Shown: positions 1-9,973, numbered from the stretch's first letter. The stretch is DNA of 64,000 nucleotides from Pedobacter sp. PACM 27299 (GCF_001412655.1 NZ_CP012996.1:124001-188000), one strand, 5' to 3'. Translations and numbers: made by a program. The notes: generated by a model from the sequence alone, not told the origin.

Positions 1-850
1 CATCCTTAAAGGAGTTATTTCGCAACTCATGGACCAGAGTAAGCAAATTCAGGAGGATGCCAACAACCTAACGAAAGCACTCAAAGGAGATGCTAAAAAA
101 CAAGGAAACTGGGGAGAGGTGATTCTCGAAAGGGTATTAGAGCGTTCCGGTTTAATCAAAGACAGAGAGTATAGGATACAGGCCAGTTTAAGCGCAGCAG
201 AAGGGAGCAGGATGCAGCCTGATGTGATCATTGACCTTCCAGATGATAAACATGTAGTAGTCGATTCTAAGGTCTCCCTGGTGGCTTACGAACGACTGGT
301 TACCGCTGACACTGATCTGGAAAAAGAAACTTATTTAAAACAGCATTTACTCTCTATAAAAAACCATATTCAAGGATTATCAGGCAAAAATTACCAGGAA
401 CTGTACCAGATCAACTCTCCCGATTTTGTACTCCTGTTTATTCCTATAGAATCGTCTTTTGGCATTGCAGTTCAGCAAGATGCAGAATTATTTAACTATG
501 CCTGGGATAGAAAAGTAGTCCTCGTGAGTCCTTCTACTTTACTGGCAACTTTACGTACCATCGCCAGCATCTGGAAACAAGAAAGACAGAATAGAAATGT
601 ACTGGAAATTGCCAGATTGAGCGGCAGTATGTACGATAAATTTGTAGGATTTTTAACAGATATGGAGAGTATTGGAAGGAACATCCGACAAAGTCAGGAT
701 GCCTATGATAAAGCCTTAAATAAGTTGTCTACCGGAACGGGAAACCTATCCAGTACTTCAGAAAAAATCAAAAAATTAGGTGCCAAAGCAACAAAGCAAA
801 TTGACACCAAATTTTTAGATCCTTTAGTTGCTGAGGAGGACAGCTTATAA
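1..850 (+). CDS. rmuC: DNA recombination protein RmuC (3' part, cut by window edge)
   Basis: The reading frame is open from base 2 and has no start in the window; the ATG at 29 is internal, because codons upstream of it continue the protein. About 282 codons are visible, the C-terminal part of a family usually around 450 residues long. Seen: the RmuC core with NWGEVILERVLERSGL and, further on, DVIIDLPDDKHVVVDSKVS, including the conserved DSK of a PD-(D/E)XK-like nuclease fold, then a helical C-terminus. RmuC proteins are coiled-coil, nuclease-like factors that limit rearrangement at inverted repeats; the biochemical activity is poorly established. It converges on thiL with a 6-nt overlap of the 3' ends. 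Confidence 0.93.
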   Translation, partial: ILKGVISQLMDQSKQIQEDANNLTKALKGDAKKQGNWGEVILERVLERSGLIKDREYRIQASLSAAEGSRMQPDVIIDLPDDKHVVVDSKVSLVAYERLVTADTDLEKETYLKQHLLSIKNHIQGLSGKNYQELYQINSPDFVLLFIPIESSFGIAVQQDAELFNYAWDRKVVLVSPSTLLATLRTIASIWKQERQNRNVLEIARLSGSMYDKFVGFLTDMESIGRNIRQSQDAYDKALNKLSTGTGNLSSTSEKIKKLGAKATKQIDTKFLDPLVAEEDSL

Positions 851-1885
851 TTTAAATGCGTTCCATCCCTGTGCTTTCAATTCATGAACCACATTGGACT
901 TGGAAATCATTTTACAACCAGAGTTTTTATCCGTGATGTGACCGATAATGCTGATGTCTACATCATTTTTTAACTTCGTGTAATCGTCTTGTTTAATGGT
1001 AAATAACAATTCGTAATCTTCCCCGCCATTTAACGCGCAAACCGTTGGATCTAAGCCCAATTCTCTTGCCGTTTCATAGGTCATCGGGTCAATTGGAATC
1101 TTTTCTTCGTATAAAGTACAGCCTTTTTCCGACTGCTGGCAGATGTGCATGATCTCTGAAGCCAGGCCATCAGAAACGTCTATCATCGAGGTAGGAATAA
1201 TTTCCATTTGCGCCAATAAATCAACAATGTCTCTTCTTCCTTCCGGCTTCAGCTGACGTTCAATAATATAGTCTTTCCCTTCCAGATCTGGCTGAATATT
1301 AGGGTTTTCCAAAAATATTTGTTTCTCTCTTTCCAGGATTTGCAAGCCCACATAAGCACCTCCTAAATCTCCGGAAACACATAGAAGATCGCCTTCCTCT
1401 GCACCACTTCTGTACACAATATCTTTCTTTTCTGCATAACCAATACTGGTTACGCTGATCACCAATCCTTGTTTGCTCGAAGAAGTATCCCCGCCAATCA
1501 AGTCAATGTTGAATTTATTACAGGCCAATTCAATGCCTTTATAAATTTCTTCTACCGCTTCCAAAGGAAATTTACTGGAAATTCCAATTGAAACTGTAAT
1601 CTGAGTCGCAATACCGTTCATGGCATAAATGTCACTCAAATTCACTTGAACAGCTTTAAAACCTAAGTGCATTAAGGGTACATAAGCCAGGTCAAAATGG
1701 ATGCCTTCCAACAGTAAATCTGTTGAAATCAACATCTCTTTATCTGGAAAACTCAATACTGCTGCATCGTCCCCAACTCCCTTAATACTGCTTTCATGCC
1801 TGATCTTAAAGTTCTCAGTCAGGTGTTTTATCAGACCAAATTCTCCAAGTTCTCCGATGTCGGTGCGCTCTTTATTCTCAAACAT
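845..1885 (-). CDS. thiL: Thiamine-monophosphate kinase ThiL
   Basis: 346 residues, full length for ThiL (325-350). It phosphorylates thiamine monophosphate to the active cofactor thiamine diphosphate using ATP. It belongs to the PurM/ThiL superfamily: GDDAAV at residues 38-43, STDLLLEGIHFD at 54-65 (substrate and Mg binding), GGDTSSS in the middle, and IDVSDGLASEI followed by GGEDYELLF in the C-terminal domain. The ATG at 1885 is the first start in the frame. No other thiamine gene is nearby, so it looks like a stand-alone housekeeping gene. The next gene on this strand is nadA, 91 nt upstream. Confidence 0.96.
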   Translation of the reverse strand: MFENKERTDIGELGEFGLIKHLTENFKIRHESSIKGVGDDAAVLSFPDKEMLISTDLLLEGIHFDLAYVPLMHLGFKAVQVNLSDIYAMNGIATQITVSIGISSKFPLEAVEEIYKGIELACNKFNIDLIGGDTSSSKQGLVISVTSIGYAEKKDIVYRSGAEEGDLLCVSGDLGGAYVGLQILEREKQIFLENPNIQPDLEGKDYIIERQLKPEGRRDIVDLLAQMEIIPTSMIDVSDGLASEIMHICQQSEKGCTLYEEKIPIDPMTYETARELGLDPTVCALNGGEDYELLFTIKQDDYTKLKNDVDISIIGHITDKNSGCKMISKSNVVHELKAQGWNAFKL

Positions 1886-1976
1886 ATATTTTATATCTAT
1901 TGAATTTTAACTTTCACTATTTACTTATTTTCCTTATAATTATCATTAATCTGCAGGAGAATCGCGTATTTTTAAA

Positions 1977-2969
1977 TTATAAACCCAAAGCTGCGGATAT
2001 CTCCAGCATTCTTTCAATTGGTTTACGTGCTTGCACAATAATATCAGCAGGAACGGTTACTTCAGGACTTCCATTTTTTAAACATAAATAGAGTTTTTCC
2101 AAAGTATTTCTTTTCATATAAGGACAATCATTACAAGCACAGTTATTATTTGGTGGTGCCGGAATAAATGTTTTTGTTGGATTTGCCTTCTCCATCTGGT
2201 GGATAATTCCGCTTTCCGTTGCTACAATAAATTCCTGAGCCTCACTTTTTGTACTGTAATTCAATAATCCCGTAGTCGATCCAATGTAATCTGCCAGTTC
2301 CAAAACGGCTTCTTCACACTCCGGATGTGCAATAAACTTCGCATTGGGGTGACGAGATTTCAATCTGGTGATTTTTTCTCTTGAAAAAATCTCGTGGACC
2401 ATACACGCACCATTCCAGAGCACTAAATTTCTGCCTGTTTTCTTAGCCACCCAGGCGCCTAAGTTTTTGTCCGGGCCAAAAATGATCTTCGTGTCCTTCG
2501 GAAGACTCTCGACAATTTGTACCGCATTTGTAGAGGTACAAACAATATCGCTCATTGCCTTCAATTCAGCCGTACAATTCACATAGGTAATCACCACATG
2601 ATCAGGGTGTTTCTCTTTGAATTTTTTAAACAAGTGCGGCGGACAGCTATCAGCCAGCGAGCATCCTGCTTTCAAATCTGGCAGCAAAACCGTTTTCTCA
2701 GGCGAAAGAATCTTGGCAGTTTCTGCCATAAAATGAACTCCTGCAAACACAATCACCTCAGCATCAGTTCTTGCCGCTTCTTGTGATAGTCCTAAACTGT
2801 CCCCAATGTAGTCGGCAATATCCTGAATATCAGGTTCTTGATAATAGTGCGCCAGCACTATCGCATTTTTCTCTTTTTTTAGTTTTTCGATTTCCACGAA
2901 AAGATCAAGTGTAGGATCAATCTTTTCTTCGACAAAACCTTTTCTATTTAATTCCTCAAATGTATCCAT
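1977..2969 (-). CDS. nadA: Quinolinate synthase A
   Basis: NadA condenses iminoaspartate (made by NadB) with dihydroxyacetone phosphate to quinolinate in de novo NAD synthesis, using an oxygen-sensitive [4Fe-4S] cluster. The three cluster cysteines are recognisable in [19 protein letters not shown] and CNDCPYMK. The substrate-side motifs LAHYYQ and [11 protein letters not shown] are present. The frame opens with TTG at 2975, but the ATG two codons later at 2969 gives the usual start and 330 residues. nadB lies on the other strand across a 400-bp gap, so the two NAD genes are divergently transcribed around the candidate origin region. Confidence 0.96.
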   Translation of the reverse strand: MDTFEELNRKGFVEEKIDPTLDLFVEIEKLKKEKNAIVLAHYYQEPDIQDIADYIGDSLGLSQEAARTDAEVIVFAGVHFMAETAKILSPEKTVLLPDLKAGCSLADSCPPHLFKKFKEKHPDHVVITYVNCTAELKAMSDIVCTSTNAVQIVESLPKDTKIIFGPDKNLGAWVAKKTGRNLVLWNGACMVHEIFSREKITRLKSRHPNAKFIAHPECEEAVLELADYIGSTTGLLNYSTKSEAQEFIVATESGIIHQMEKANPTKTFIPAPPNNNCACNDCPYMKRNTLEKLYLCLKNGSPEVTVPADIIVQARKPIERMLEISAALGL

Positions 2970-2975
2970 TTTCAA

Positions 2976-3369
2976 CAGTTCAATAAATTATAATTATTTA
3001 ATATAGATAGACTTCTATTGTTTATTAGTGTGTTAATAACGTTTGTAAATTATTTTTTTTTAAGCGATTATTTGAGTTATTCATAAGTTATCCACAAATA
3101 AGTTGAATTTTTAAACCAAAATTCCGCTGATTTACAGTATTTTATTTTTCTCCCTCAAAACTTATCCATAGTAATATGTGTATTGTTAGTTTGTGTGTAA
3201 AAAGTGGATAACCTCTGCAAAGTTGCTCAAAAATAACTGAAAATATTGTGGCAAATTCCCTTTTTAGCTTAGCTTTAAACATTCAAATTTATTTGTTCTA
3301 TATGTTTAGACAAGAAATTAACAATTATATCAACGTTGTTAACAAAGTAAGGGAAGTAGCTTAATTTCA
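2976..3369. other. AT-rich intergenic region with DnaA-box cluster (candidate oriC)
   Basis: There is no gene in this nadA-nadB gap. Seen on the + strand: a perfect DnaA box TTATCCACA at 3088-3096, a one-mismatch copy TTATTCATA at 3077-3085 set 11 nt (one helical turn) before it, and TTATCCATA at 3162-3170. On the - strand, TTTTACACA at 3194-3202 lies directly beside TTATCCACT at 3203-3211. To the left, about 2985-3062 is extremely AT-rich and could serve as an unwinding element. Known: clustered DnaA boxes beside an AT-rich stretch are the usual form of bacterial origins. Inferred: this is oriC, or a DnaA-regulated nadA/nadB control region. Promoters for both nad genes must also lie here, but I see no convincing TAnnTTTG. 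Confidence 0.5.
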
Positions 3370-4956
3370 ATGAGAAAAGTAGATTTTTTAGTAATAGGGT
3401 CGGGTATAGCGGGTTTAAGCTTTGCATTAAAAGCAGCTCAGCATGGTAAAGTTTTAATTGTTACAAAATCAAACGAAGATGAGTCGAATACAAAATATGC
3501 GCAGGGTGGAGTAGCAGTTGTTGTGGATAAAGATGATTCGTTTGAAAAACATATTGAAGATACATTAATTGCTGGAGATGGACTGTGTGACAGAGAGATA
3601 GTGGAAATTGTAGTCAAAGAAGGACCTCAAAGAATCCAGGAAATTATAGATTATGGGATCAATTTTGATAAAAATCAGACTGGAGTTTATGATTTGGCGA
3701 AGGAGGGAGGACACTCAGAAAATCGTGTTTTACACTATAAAGACGTCACCGGATACGAAATTGAAAGCGTTTTATTAAAACAGATTCATCAGAACAAAAA
3801 CATAGAGATATTAACACATTACTTCTGTTTGGAGTTAATTACTCAGCATCATTTGGGTGTGCATGTGGATAAGAGTTCAGAAGATATCCACTGTTATGGT
3901 ATATATGCCTTTAACACAGAGCGTAACGATGTGGAAAAGATATTGGCGAGTGTGACTATCATGGCTTCAGGTGGAGCTGGGCATGTGTATAGCAGTACTA
4001 CAAATCCCGTAATCGCTACAGGCGATGGAATGGCTATGGTATATCGCGCAAAAGGAAAAGTAAGGAATATGGAATTTATTCAGTTTCATCCAACCGCTTT
4101 ATATCATCCAGGAGAATATCCTGCTTTTCTGATTTCTGAAGCAGTTCGTGGCTATGGCGGGGTGCTCAGAAGAAAAAATGGAGAAGAGTTTATGTATGAA
4201 TATGATCCGCGAGGATCTTTGGCTTCCAGGGATATTGTAGCTCGTGCAATAGATTCTGAAATGAAAAAATCTGGAGAAGACTTTGTCTACCTTGACATCA
4301 CCAATCGCAAAAAAAGCGAGATTTTAGCTCATTTCCCGAACATTTATGCAAAGTGTCTATCTATAGGTATAGACATGACAAAAGATTTGATACCGGTTAC
4401 GCCTGCAGCTCACTATATGTGCGGCGGAATTATGGTAGATGAATATGGTCGTTCTTCTATAAAAAATTTATATGCCTGCGGCGAATGTTCGTCTACAGGT
4501 TTACATGGCGCCAATCGTTTAGCCTCAAATTCCTTACTGGAAGCTCCTGTGTTTGCGCACCGCATCTATGAAGATGCTATAGCTACTTTCAAAAATACGG
4601 TGATCCCTGACCACATCCCTGAGTGGAATGACCATGGGGTAAAGCAATCCGACGAAGATATTTTAGTCACCCATAATTTACGGGAAACACAGAAATTAAT
4701 GAGCGATTACGTTGGAATTGTACGCTCTGATTTTAGATTAGACCGGGCAATGAGGCGGTTGTTTTTGCTCCATGAAGAAACAGAAGCCTTCTATAAAGCC
4801 AATAAAGTGTCTGTAAAACTCTGCGAATTGCGCAATGTAATCCAGGTTGCCTTCACGATTATTAAGTCTGCAAAAGCCAGAAAAGAGAGCAGAGGACTAC
4901 ATTATACGACTGATTATCCAGTGCATTCAGCACAATTAACCGATACAATTTTTTAG
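3370..4956 (+). CDS. nadB: L-aspartate oxidase
   Basis: 528 residues, normal for NadB. It is an FAD flavoprotein that oxidises L-aspartate to iminoaspartate, the substrate of NadA. Seen: the N-terminal dinucleotide-binding motif GSGIAGLS (residues 9-16), the FAD-contacting stretch NTKYAQGGVAVV, MEFIQFHPTALY with the catalytic-region histidine of the succinate dehydrogenase/fumarate reductase family, HYMCGGIMVD, the C-terminal FAD motif CGECSSTGLHGANRLASNSL, and the helical C-terminal domain. The ATG at 3370 is the only reasonable start. Only 3 nt separate it from the next gene, so the two are probably co-transcribed. Confidence 0.96.
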   Translation: MRKVDFLVIGSGIAGLSFALKAAQHGKVLIVTKSNEDESNTKYAQGGVAVVVDKDDSFEKHIEDTLIAGDGLCDREIVEIVVKEGPQRIQEIIDYGINFDKNQTGVYDLAKEGGHSENRVLHYKDVTGYEIESVLLKQIHQNKNIEILTHYFCLELITQHHLGVHVDKSSEDIHCYGIYAFNTERNDVEKILASVTIMASGGAGHVYSSTTNPVIATGDGMAMVYRAKGKVRNMEFIQFHPTALYHPGEYPAFLISEAVRGYGGVLRRKNGEEFMYEYDPRGSLASRDIVARAIDSEMKKSGEDFVYLDITNRKKSEILAHFPNIYAKCLSIGIDMTKDLIPVTPAAHYMCGGIMVDEYGRSSIKNLYACGECSSTGLHGANRLASNSLLEAPVFAHRIYEDAIATFKNTVIPDHIPEWNDHGVKQSDEDILVTHNLRETQKLMSDYVGIVRSDFRLDRAMRRLFLLHEETEAFYKANKVSVKLCELRNVIQVAFTIIKSAKARKESRGLHYTTDYPVHSAQLTDTIF

Positions 4957-4959
4957 AAA

Positions 4960-5469
4960 ATGGCAGTGATATTACCAGTGAAAGATAAGCACCCGAAATG
5001 GGCAGAAAATTGTTTTATTGCACCAAATGCGACGATTGTTGGCGACGTAACCATGGGTAGTAACTGTTCTGTCTGGTTTAATGCAGTGATCCGTGGGGAC
5101 GTAAATAGCATAACTATTGGTCACGATAGTAATATTCAGGATGGCGCAGTAATCCATGCCACCTATTTGAAAGCAGCAACAGTGATTGGAAATAGAGTTT
5201 CCATTGGACACAATGCGATAGTTCATGGCTGTATTTTGAAAGACCATATCCTGATCGGTATGGGCGCCATTGTGATGGACAATGCGATAGTAGAAGATTA
5301 CTGTATTATTGCAGCAGGAGCCGTTGTATTAGAAAATACGCATTGCGAATCCGGGTATATCTATGCCGGTACACCCGCAAAAAAAATAAAGCCCATTACT
5401 GAAGAGCAACGGGCTTTACTGAATAAATTGCCAGACAACTACATTATGTATGCGGACTGGTTTAAATAA
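4960..5469 (+). CDS. Gamma-carbonic anhydrase family protein (left-handed beta-helix)
   Basis: 169 residues built of hexapeptide repeats (WFNAVIRGDV, IGHDSNIQDG, IGHNAIVHG, IGMGAIVMD), which fold as a trimeric left-handed beta-helix. Three histidines fit the gamma-class metal site: one in the QDGAVIHATY turn and two in SIGHNAIVHG. It resembles the YrdA/PaaY branch. Many members of that branch bind zinc, but proven carbonic anhydrase activity is uncommon, so the catalytic role is uncertain. It lies 3 nt after nadB and is followed by a clear hairpin terminator, so it is probably the last gene of a nadB-led unit. Confidence 0.9.
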   Translation: MAVILPVKDKHPKWAENCFIAPNATIVGDVTMGSNCSVWFNAVIRGDVNSITIGHDSNIQDGAVIHATYLKAATVIGNRVSIGHNAIVHGCILKDHILIGMGAIVMDNAIVEDYCIIAAGAVVLENTHCESGYIYAGTPAKKIKPITEEQRALLNKLPDNYIMYADWFK

Positions 5470-5474
5470 AGAAC

Positions 5475-5503
5475 CGATCTGCTAAAACAGATCGATCTTT
5501 TCT
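5475..5503 (+). terminator. Rho-independent terminator after the nadB unit
   Basis: Perfect 7-bp stem CGATCTG (5475-5481) / CAGATCG (5488-5494) with a 6-nt loop, followed by ATCTTTTCTT. It lies between the end of the carbonic-anhydrase-like gene and the convergent lipoprotein gene. Confidence 0.75.
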
Positions 5504-7130
5504 TATTCTTTTGGAATCGTAATGGTTTCATTTCTTTCCCAAAGGGCTCGGATGGAGAGTTCTTTGGGTTCGTTCCAAATCTTTTCAGGCTGCGTACCCA
5601 AGGTAACATTGCCAGTATCCCACTTCTTGTTTTTATTATTGTCGTAGGTAATCCTGGTATAGTACTTCCCTGCTTTATAGTTATTAAAAGTAACGGTGGT
5701 ATCCTTTGTAATGACCATACTATTGACCGCATGTTTATTCGCATCAATTACCTCTACGATATAACTTTTGTCTTTTTCCGGAACGATAAGTTTTAAGACT
5801 AAAGTACCATAATCATCTTTACTTCCCAATTTGAAATCTTTCTTAAACTCTTTATTTTTTGTGTTAAAGATGGCTGTAAATGCACCCGCTTCAAACTTGA
5901 GTTCATACGATTTTTTAACTCGCCATGGATATTTAATATAGTAAGATAAAAAGTCGGTGCTGTCTTTTTCGAGGGTAAAGTTGGTTCGTTTTACGGAATC
6001 TTCCAGCAGTTCTATCTTATTGGCATCCGTGCTTAAAATTGGAAAATTGAAGGTCATTTTGAATGGTCTATTCGGATTTAGGGTACGATCCTCCAGGTTA
6101 TCCGTTGCGGTCAAGACTCTGGTATAGGTTTCCTTTTTCCCACGGTTCAATATAACGGTTTGCTGTAATTTCCCGTTATCGTTGATATTTACTTTTGCAG
6201 AATCGAAACTTAAATCGGTCAGCCAAATTTTTAGGGAGTCATTATTTTTACTAAACTTGGTATATTTTGAGGCATCCAAAGCAGGAGGATCGGTGACTAC
6301 GATTTCTGGTTTTAGCAATTTCTGGTTGAATGCAAAACTGATACTCCCATCCGCATTGATCCGTTTATCCAATATCCGGAATACCGACGCGTCTTCTTTG
6401 AAGACTTGAATATTTACAGAATCTAGGTTCTTTTTTAAGACAATGGGTTCTTTAATAAAACCAATTTCGTCTGTGCTCTGCTGATAGATTTTATCTCCGC
6501 CTTTTTCCTTTAAGGCGTAAATTTTATAAGTACCTTCTCTTAAATTGTTCAGACTGTAATGACCCGAGCTATCCGTTAGTGAATAAATTGCTGGTCGGCC
6601 TTTTCCGAAAATGGTGTCTCTTTCCAAAGGAAGAATAAATGCGACCGCCTCAATTTCCGGTTCGCCGGTGATGGAATTGGTGACCTTGCCTTTGATGCTC
6701 AAAGAATCGAGCTTCGGACCTGTTGAAAATACATAGGAGAAATTCTTTAAGACGTTGTTTTCGTTGATATCCGCAATCAGCTTCCCGAAGTTCAATGTAT
6801 AGGTAGTATTTTTTTCCAGCGTGTCTGGGAACGAAATATCTAAAAACTTTTTCTTCACCTTGAGTAGGGGGGAACTTTGAGTTCCGGCGAAATCGAAAAC
6901 TCTTTCGATTCATTCTGAAGTTTGAAATACTCGTCAAATTCCAGAGTGATTTTTTTAGCCTTAAAATTTGTCGTGAAGTTTTTTGGTTCCATGCTCAACA
7001 CCTTCGGAGGCTCTGTATCCCGAGGACCACCCTGTGGCTGCTGGATGCTTGCACAACCATATATTAGAGAAATTAACAATAGGAGGGATGCAAAAAGCCT
7101 GAAGTTCGGTACAATGCTAATTTTGGCCAT
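5503..7130 (-). pseudogene. Ig-like domain lipoprotein, interrupted by a -1 frameshift
   Basis: Two overlapping frames together make one protein of about 540 residues. The upstream frame (7130 to 6855, 91 codons) carries a lipoprotein signal with lipobox IYGC, then the PQGGPRDTEPP and Ig-like start typical of a common Bacteroidota family. It ends early after ELKVPP. The downstream frame (from 6858, only a GTG start) begins KKKFLDISFPDTLEKNTTY and continues through Ig-like and carboxypeptidase-regulatory-like beta domains to 5503. The break sits at a C6 run on the coding strand (6867-6872). With C7 the protein would read through as KVPPLLKVKKKF. Seen: the two frames and the run. Inferred: a genuine mutation or a homopolymer under-call. 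Function is unknown; it is probably anchored in the outer membrane. Confidence 0.85.
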
Positions 7131-7213
7131 TTATATGCGTTGTGTTAAGTTTATTACTCTTTTTAATAGATAACATTAAATAATTTTAAAAGGCTCTTAA
7201 AACTCATTTAAAT

Positions 7214-7254
7214 GAGTCAGTTAACGGGACAATAAATTTCTAATTAACTGACTC
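7214..7254 (-). terminator. Inverted repeat downstream of mnmG, probable terminator
   Basis: 11-bp perfect stem GAGTCAGTTAA (7214-7224) / TTAACTGACTC (7244-7254), 20 nt beyond the mnmG stop. A second perfect palindrome, ACTCATTTAAATGAGT (7202-7217), overlaps its distal arm, so alternative foldings are possible. There is no long T-run. Confidence 0.5.
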
Positions 7255-7273
7255 TATATCAGGTATTTATAAA

Positions 7274-9136
7274 TTATTTACTCATGTGTACCATCAGAAC
7301 GGAGATATCTGAAGGAGAAACCCCCGAAATTCTAGAAGCCTGACCCAAAGTGCGGGGTTTGATCTTCAATAATTTCTCTCTGGCCTCCTTAGAAAGTGAT
7401 CCTAATTGAGAATAATCAAAATCAGGATTGATGTCTTTGTCTTCCATCTTCTGCATTTTGTTCACAATCTCCTGTTCTTTCTCAAAATAACTTTCGTACT
7501 TAATTTTGATTTCAGCCTGCTCTATAGTTTCTTTATCAAATGAACTTAGGTACTCTTTAAATGGAGCACTCATTTCTCTAACGTCTTCAATACCCACTTG
7601 CGGTCTGCCCAGCAAGCTGATGATTTTAACATTTTGATTCAGGGTACTGGTTCCTAACTCTTCTAATTTTACGTTGGCCTCTATCATGTCGATGCTTTGT
7701 TTTTTTGCAAAGGCAACGATGGCATCGGAGTTGGCTACTTTTTGTTTTACTAGGTCCAAACGTTCGTCACTAATCAAGCCTAGCTGATGGCCGATAGGAG
7801 AGAGACGGATGTCTGCATTGTCTTGGCGAAGCAATAACCTGTGTTCAGCTCTGGAAGTAAACATACGGTAAGGCTCTTCGGTTCCTTTAGTCACCAGGTC
7901 GTCTATCAGTACTCCAATATAAGATTCAGAACGCTTCATGATCAGCTCATGTAAATCATTTACTTTTTGATGTGCATTGATGCCCGCAATAAATCCCTGA
8001 CTTGCGGCTTCTTCATAACCTGTAGTTCCATTGATCTGACCAGCGAAATATAAATTGCTGATCATTTTTGTTTCTAAGGTTAAAGACAATTGTGTAGGCG
8101 GGAAGAAGTCATATTCTATTGCATATCCAGGACGGAACATTTTAGCGTTTTCAAAGCCTGGAATTTTAGTCAGCGCTCTATATTGTACATCTTCTGGTAG
8201 AGAAGTAGAGAAGCCATTGACGTAGATTTCGCAGGTATGTAATCCTTCTGGCTCTACAAAAATCTGGTGTCTCTCTCTTTCAGCAAAGCGATTGATCTTA
8301 TCTTCAATAGAAGGACAATACCTCGGGCCTAATCCTTTAATTCGACCCGTGAACATCGGAGATTTTTCAAATCCTTCTTTCAGTGTTTCATGTACCTCAG
8401 CATTCGTGTATGTGATCCAGCAGCAGCGTTGTTCAGTTGGGCGCTCCACATTGGTATAAGAAAAGCGGCCAGGATTTTCATCTCCCCATTGCTCTTCCAT
8501 TACCGAGTAATTTAAAGATCTTCCATCTACGCGGGGTGGGGTACCCGTCTTCATTCTGCCCGCTTCAAAACCCAGTTCTACCAATTGCTCGGTTAAACCA
8601 GTTGCTGCTCTTTCGGCTGTTCTACCTCCACCAAATTTCTTTTCACCAATATGAATTAATCCATTTAGGAAGGTCCCATTCGTCAGCACTACAGACTTCC
8701 CTTTGATCTCAATTCCTAAAGAGGTTTTGACACCAACTACAGTATTGTTTTTAATCACAAGGCTGCTCACCATGTCTTGCCAGAAATCTACATTAGGTGT
8801 ACGCTCTAATGCCAGTCGCCATTCCTCAGCAAATCTTTTTCTGTCGTTCTGTGCCCTCGGACTCCACATTGCCGGACCTTTAGACAGGTTGAGCATTCTA
8901 AATTGAAGTGTGGTCTTATCACTGATGATTCCAGAGTATCCACCCATCGCATCAATTTCTCTTACGATCTGTCCTTTCGCTACACCACCCATGGCTGGGT
9001 TGCAACTCATCTGTGCAATGGTTTCCATATTCATGGTGATCAGCAAGACTGAAGATCCAAGATTGGCAGCAGCGGCGGCGGCTTCACAACCTGCATGTCC
9101 GGCGCCGACAACTATAACATCATATTCTTTAAACAT
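7274..9136 (-). CDS. mnmG: tRNA uridine-5-carboxymethylaminomethyl modification enzyme MnmG (GidA)
   Basis: MnmG, with MnmE, installs the carboxymethylaminomethyl group on U34 of certain tRNAs using FAD, NADH and methylene-THF. Seen: the FAD-binding motif [11 protein letters not shown] near the N-terminus, [36 protein letters not shown], the conserved catalytic-region cysteine in RYCPSIEDK, and the GidA-associated helical C-terminal domain ending in [10 protein letters not shown]. The frame opens at 9172, but the ATG at 9136 ([13 protein letters not shown]) matches the family start and gives 620 residues. The longer start would run into the parS-like site. mnmE is not in the window. In many bacteria mnmG sits close to the origin, which fits the nearby parS and DnaA boxes. 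Confidence 0.96.
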   Translation of the reverse strand: MFKEYDVIVVGAGHAGCEAAAAAANLGSSVLLITMNMETIAQMSCNPAMGGVAKGQIVREIDAMGGYSGIISDKTTLQFRMLNLSKGPAMWSPRAQNDRKRFAEEWRLALERTPNVDFWQDMVSSLVIKNNTVVGVKTSLGIEIKGKSVVLTNGTFLNGLIHIGEKKFGGGRTAERAATGLTEQLVELGFEAGRMKTGTPPRVDGRSLNYSVMEEQWGDENPGRFSYTNVERPTEQRCCWITYTNAEVHETLKEGFEKSPMFTGRIKGLGPRYCPSIEDKINRFAERERHQIFVEPEGLHTCEIYVNGFSTSLPEDVQYRALTKIPGFENAKMFRPGYAIEYDFFPPTQLSLTLETKMISNLYFAGQINGTTGYEEAASQGFIAGINAHQKVNDLHELIMKRSESYIGVLIDDLVTKGTEEPYRMFTSRAEHRLLLRQDNADIRLSPIGHQLGLISDERLDLVKQKVANSDAIVAFAKKQSIDMIEANVKLEELGTSTLNQNVKIISLLGRPQVGIEDVREMSAPFKEYLSSFDKETIEQAEIKIKYESYFEKEQEIVNKMQKMEDKDINPDFDYSQLGSLSKEAREKLLKIKPRTLGQASRISGVSPSDISVLMVHMSK

Positions 9137-9164
9137 TACCTGTGTTTTTATATCACTTAAAAAT

Positions 9165-9180
9165 TGTTTCACGTGGAACG
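9165..9180. promoter_or_regulatory. parS-like site, 15/16 match
   Basis: TGTTTCACGTGGAACG, one mismatch (last base) to the ParB-binding consensus TGTTNCACGTGAAACA read on either strand. It lies 28 nt upstream of the mnmG start codon, so bound ParB could also influence mnmG transcription. Confidence 0.7.
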
Positions 9181-9208
9181 CATCAAGATGCCCGCTGTTA
9201 AGCGCTGA

Positions 9209-9224
9209 TGTTTCACGTGAAACA
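9209..9224. promoter_or_regulatory. parS site, perfect palindromic match
   Basis: TGTTTCACGTGAAACA is an exact 16-bp palindrome and an exact match to the widely conserved chromosomal parS sequence bound by ParB/Spo0J. It is 44 nt from the second copy. Such sites cluster near the replication origin. parA and parB are not in the window. Confidence 0.85.
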
Positions 9225-9973
9225 ATAGGTTAAAATTAATCATTTAATAGTGGAGAGGAGCTAATTCACCTCCCTTTTATTCTTTCTTTTTTTTGTGCTT
9301 CCTCATTTAAGAAGTAGCATTTGTATTCTTAATAAGGGCAGTTTTGTAGTTTGAATCGATAGAAAACACTTGATTTTCAAACGACAGCAAGGTTTGTGTT
9401 AAAGCAGGACTCAATTTAAAGAATCACTTCAAATGATGCCCGCTTAGTTATTTTTAGAACCTTCAAAAATAGCTTGTTCCAGAGAACATTTTTGAGGTTG
9501 ATCGTAGGCTTTCAGAGGTTCAGTCAGGATTTTTTAAAGGAACAATTAGGTTTTTAATCTTCTTTGTCCTCTATATTTCAGAGCTGGATAGGAGTTATTT
9601 TTCTAGAGACATCCAGTGGATAAACTACATTTTTCATTGCTGTGCATGCAGCACAACTCAGGCTAAACTTGAAACTAAACTACCTGATTAAAGCATTTGT
9701 CAAATCTATTTCCCCAAATCAAATTTCCAGCGTCCTACTCATCTTTTATTAGCAACACCATTTGATCTTGTTGAATGTTCTAAAATTAGACCGAAAATAA
9801 AGCCCTTTTTTATTTATTTCAGGTCACAATAGCGGGGATAAACCACCATTTTTTTTTATTATAAAAATGAGAAAGAACATTTTGTGGTTAAGAATTACAT
9901 TTTATATCCTTCTAAAACCGGATAAAATCGATCAGGAATAAATCCTGCCGATAGGAGAGAAAGTAATCAATTG
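9225..9973. other. Gene-free AT-rich region between parS and the ABC-F gene
   Basis: About 750 bp without a supportable gene on either strand. There are only short broken frames, no tRNA-like fold, and no recognisable RNA family. One near-DnaA box (TTATCCACT, - strand, about 9616-9624) and a small hairpin (CAGGA/TCCTG near 9935) are the only features seen. It probably contains the promoter of mnmG at its left end. Confidence 0.5.

Noticed and set aside
6650..6937. - strand 95-codon frame spanning the lipoprotein break
   Set aside because: It is the third frame across the C-run; its sequence has none of the family residues, while the other two frames join into the known protein.
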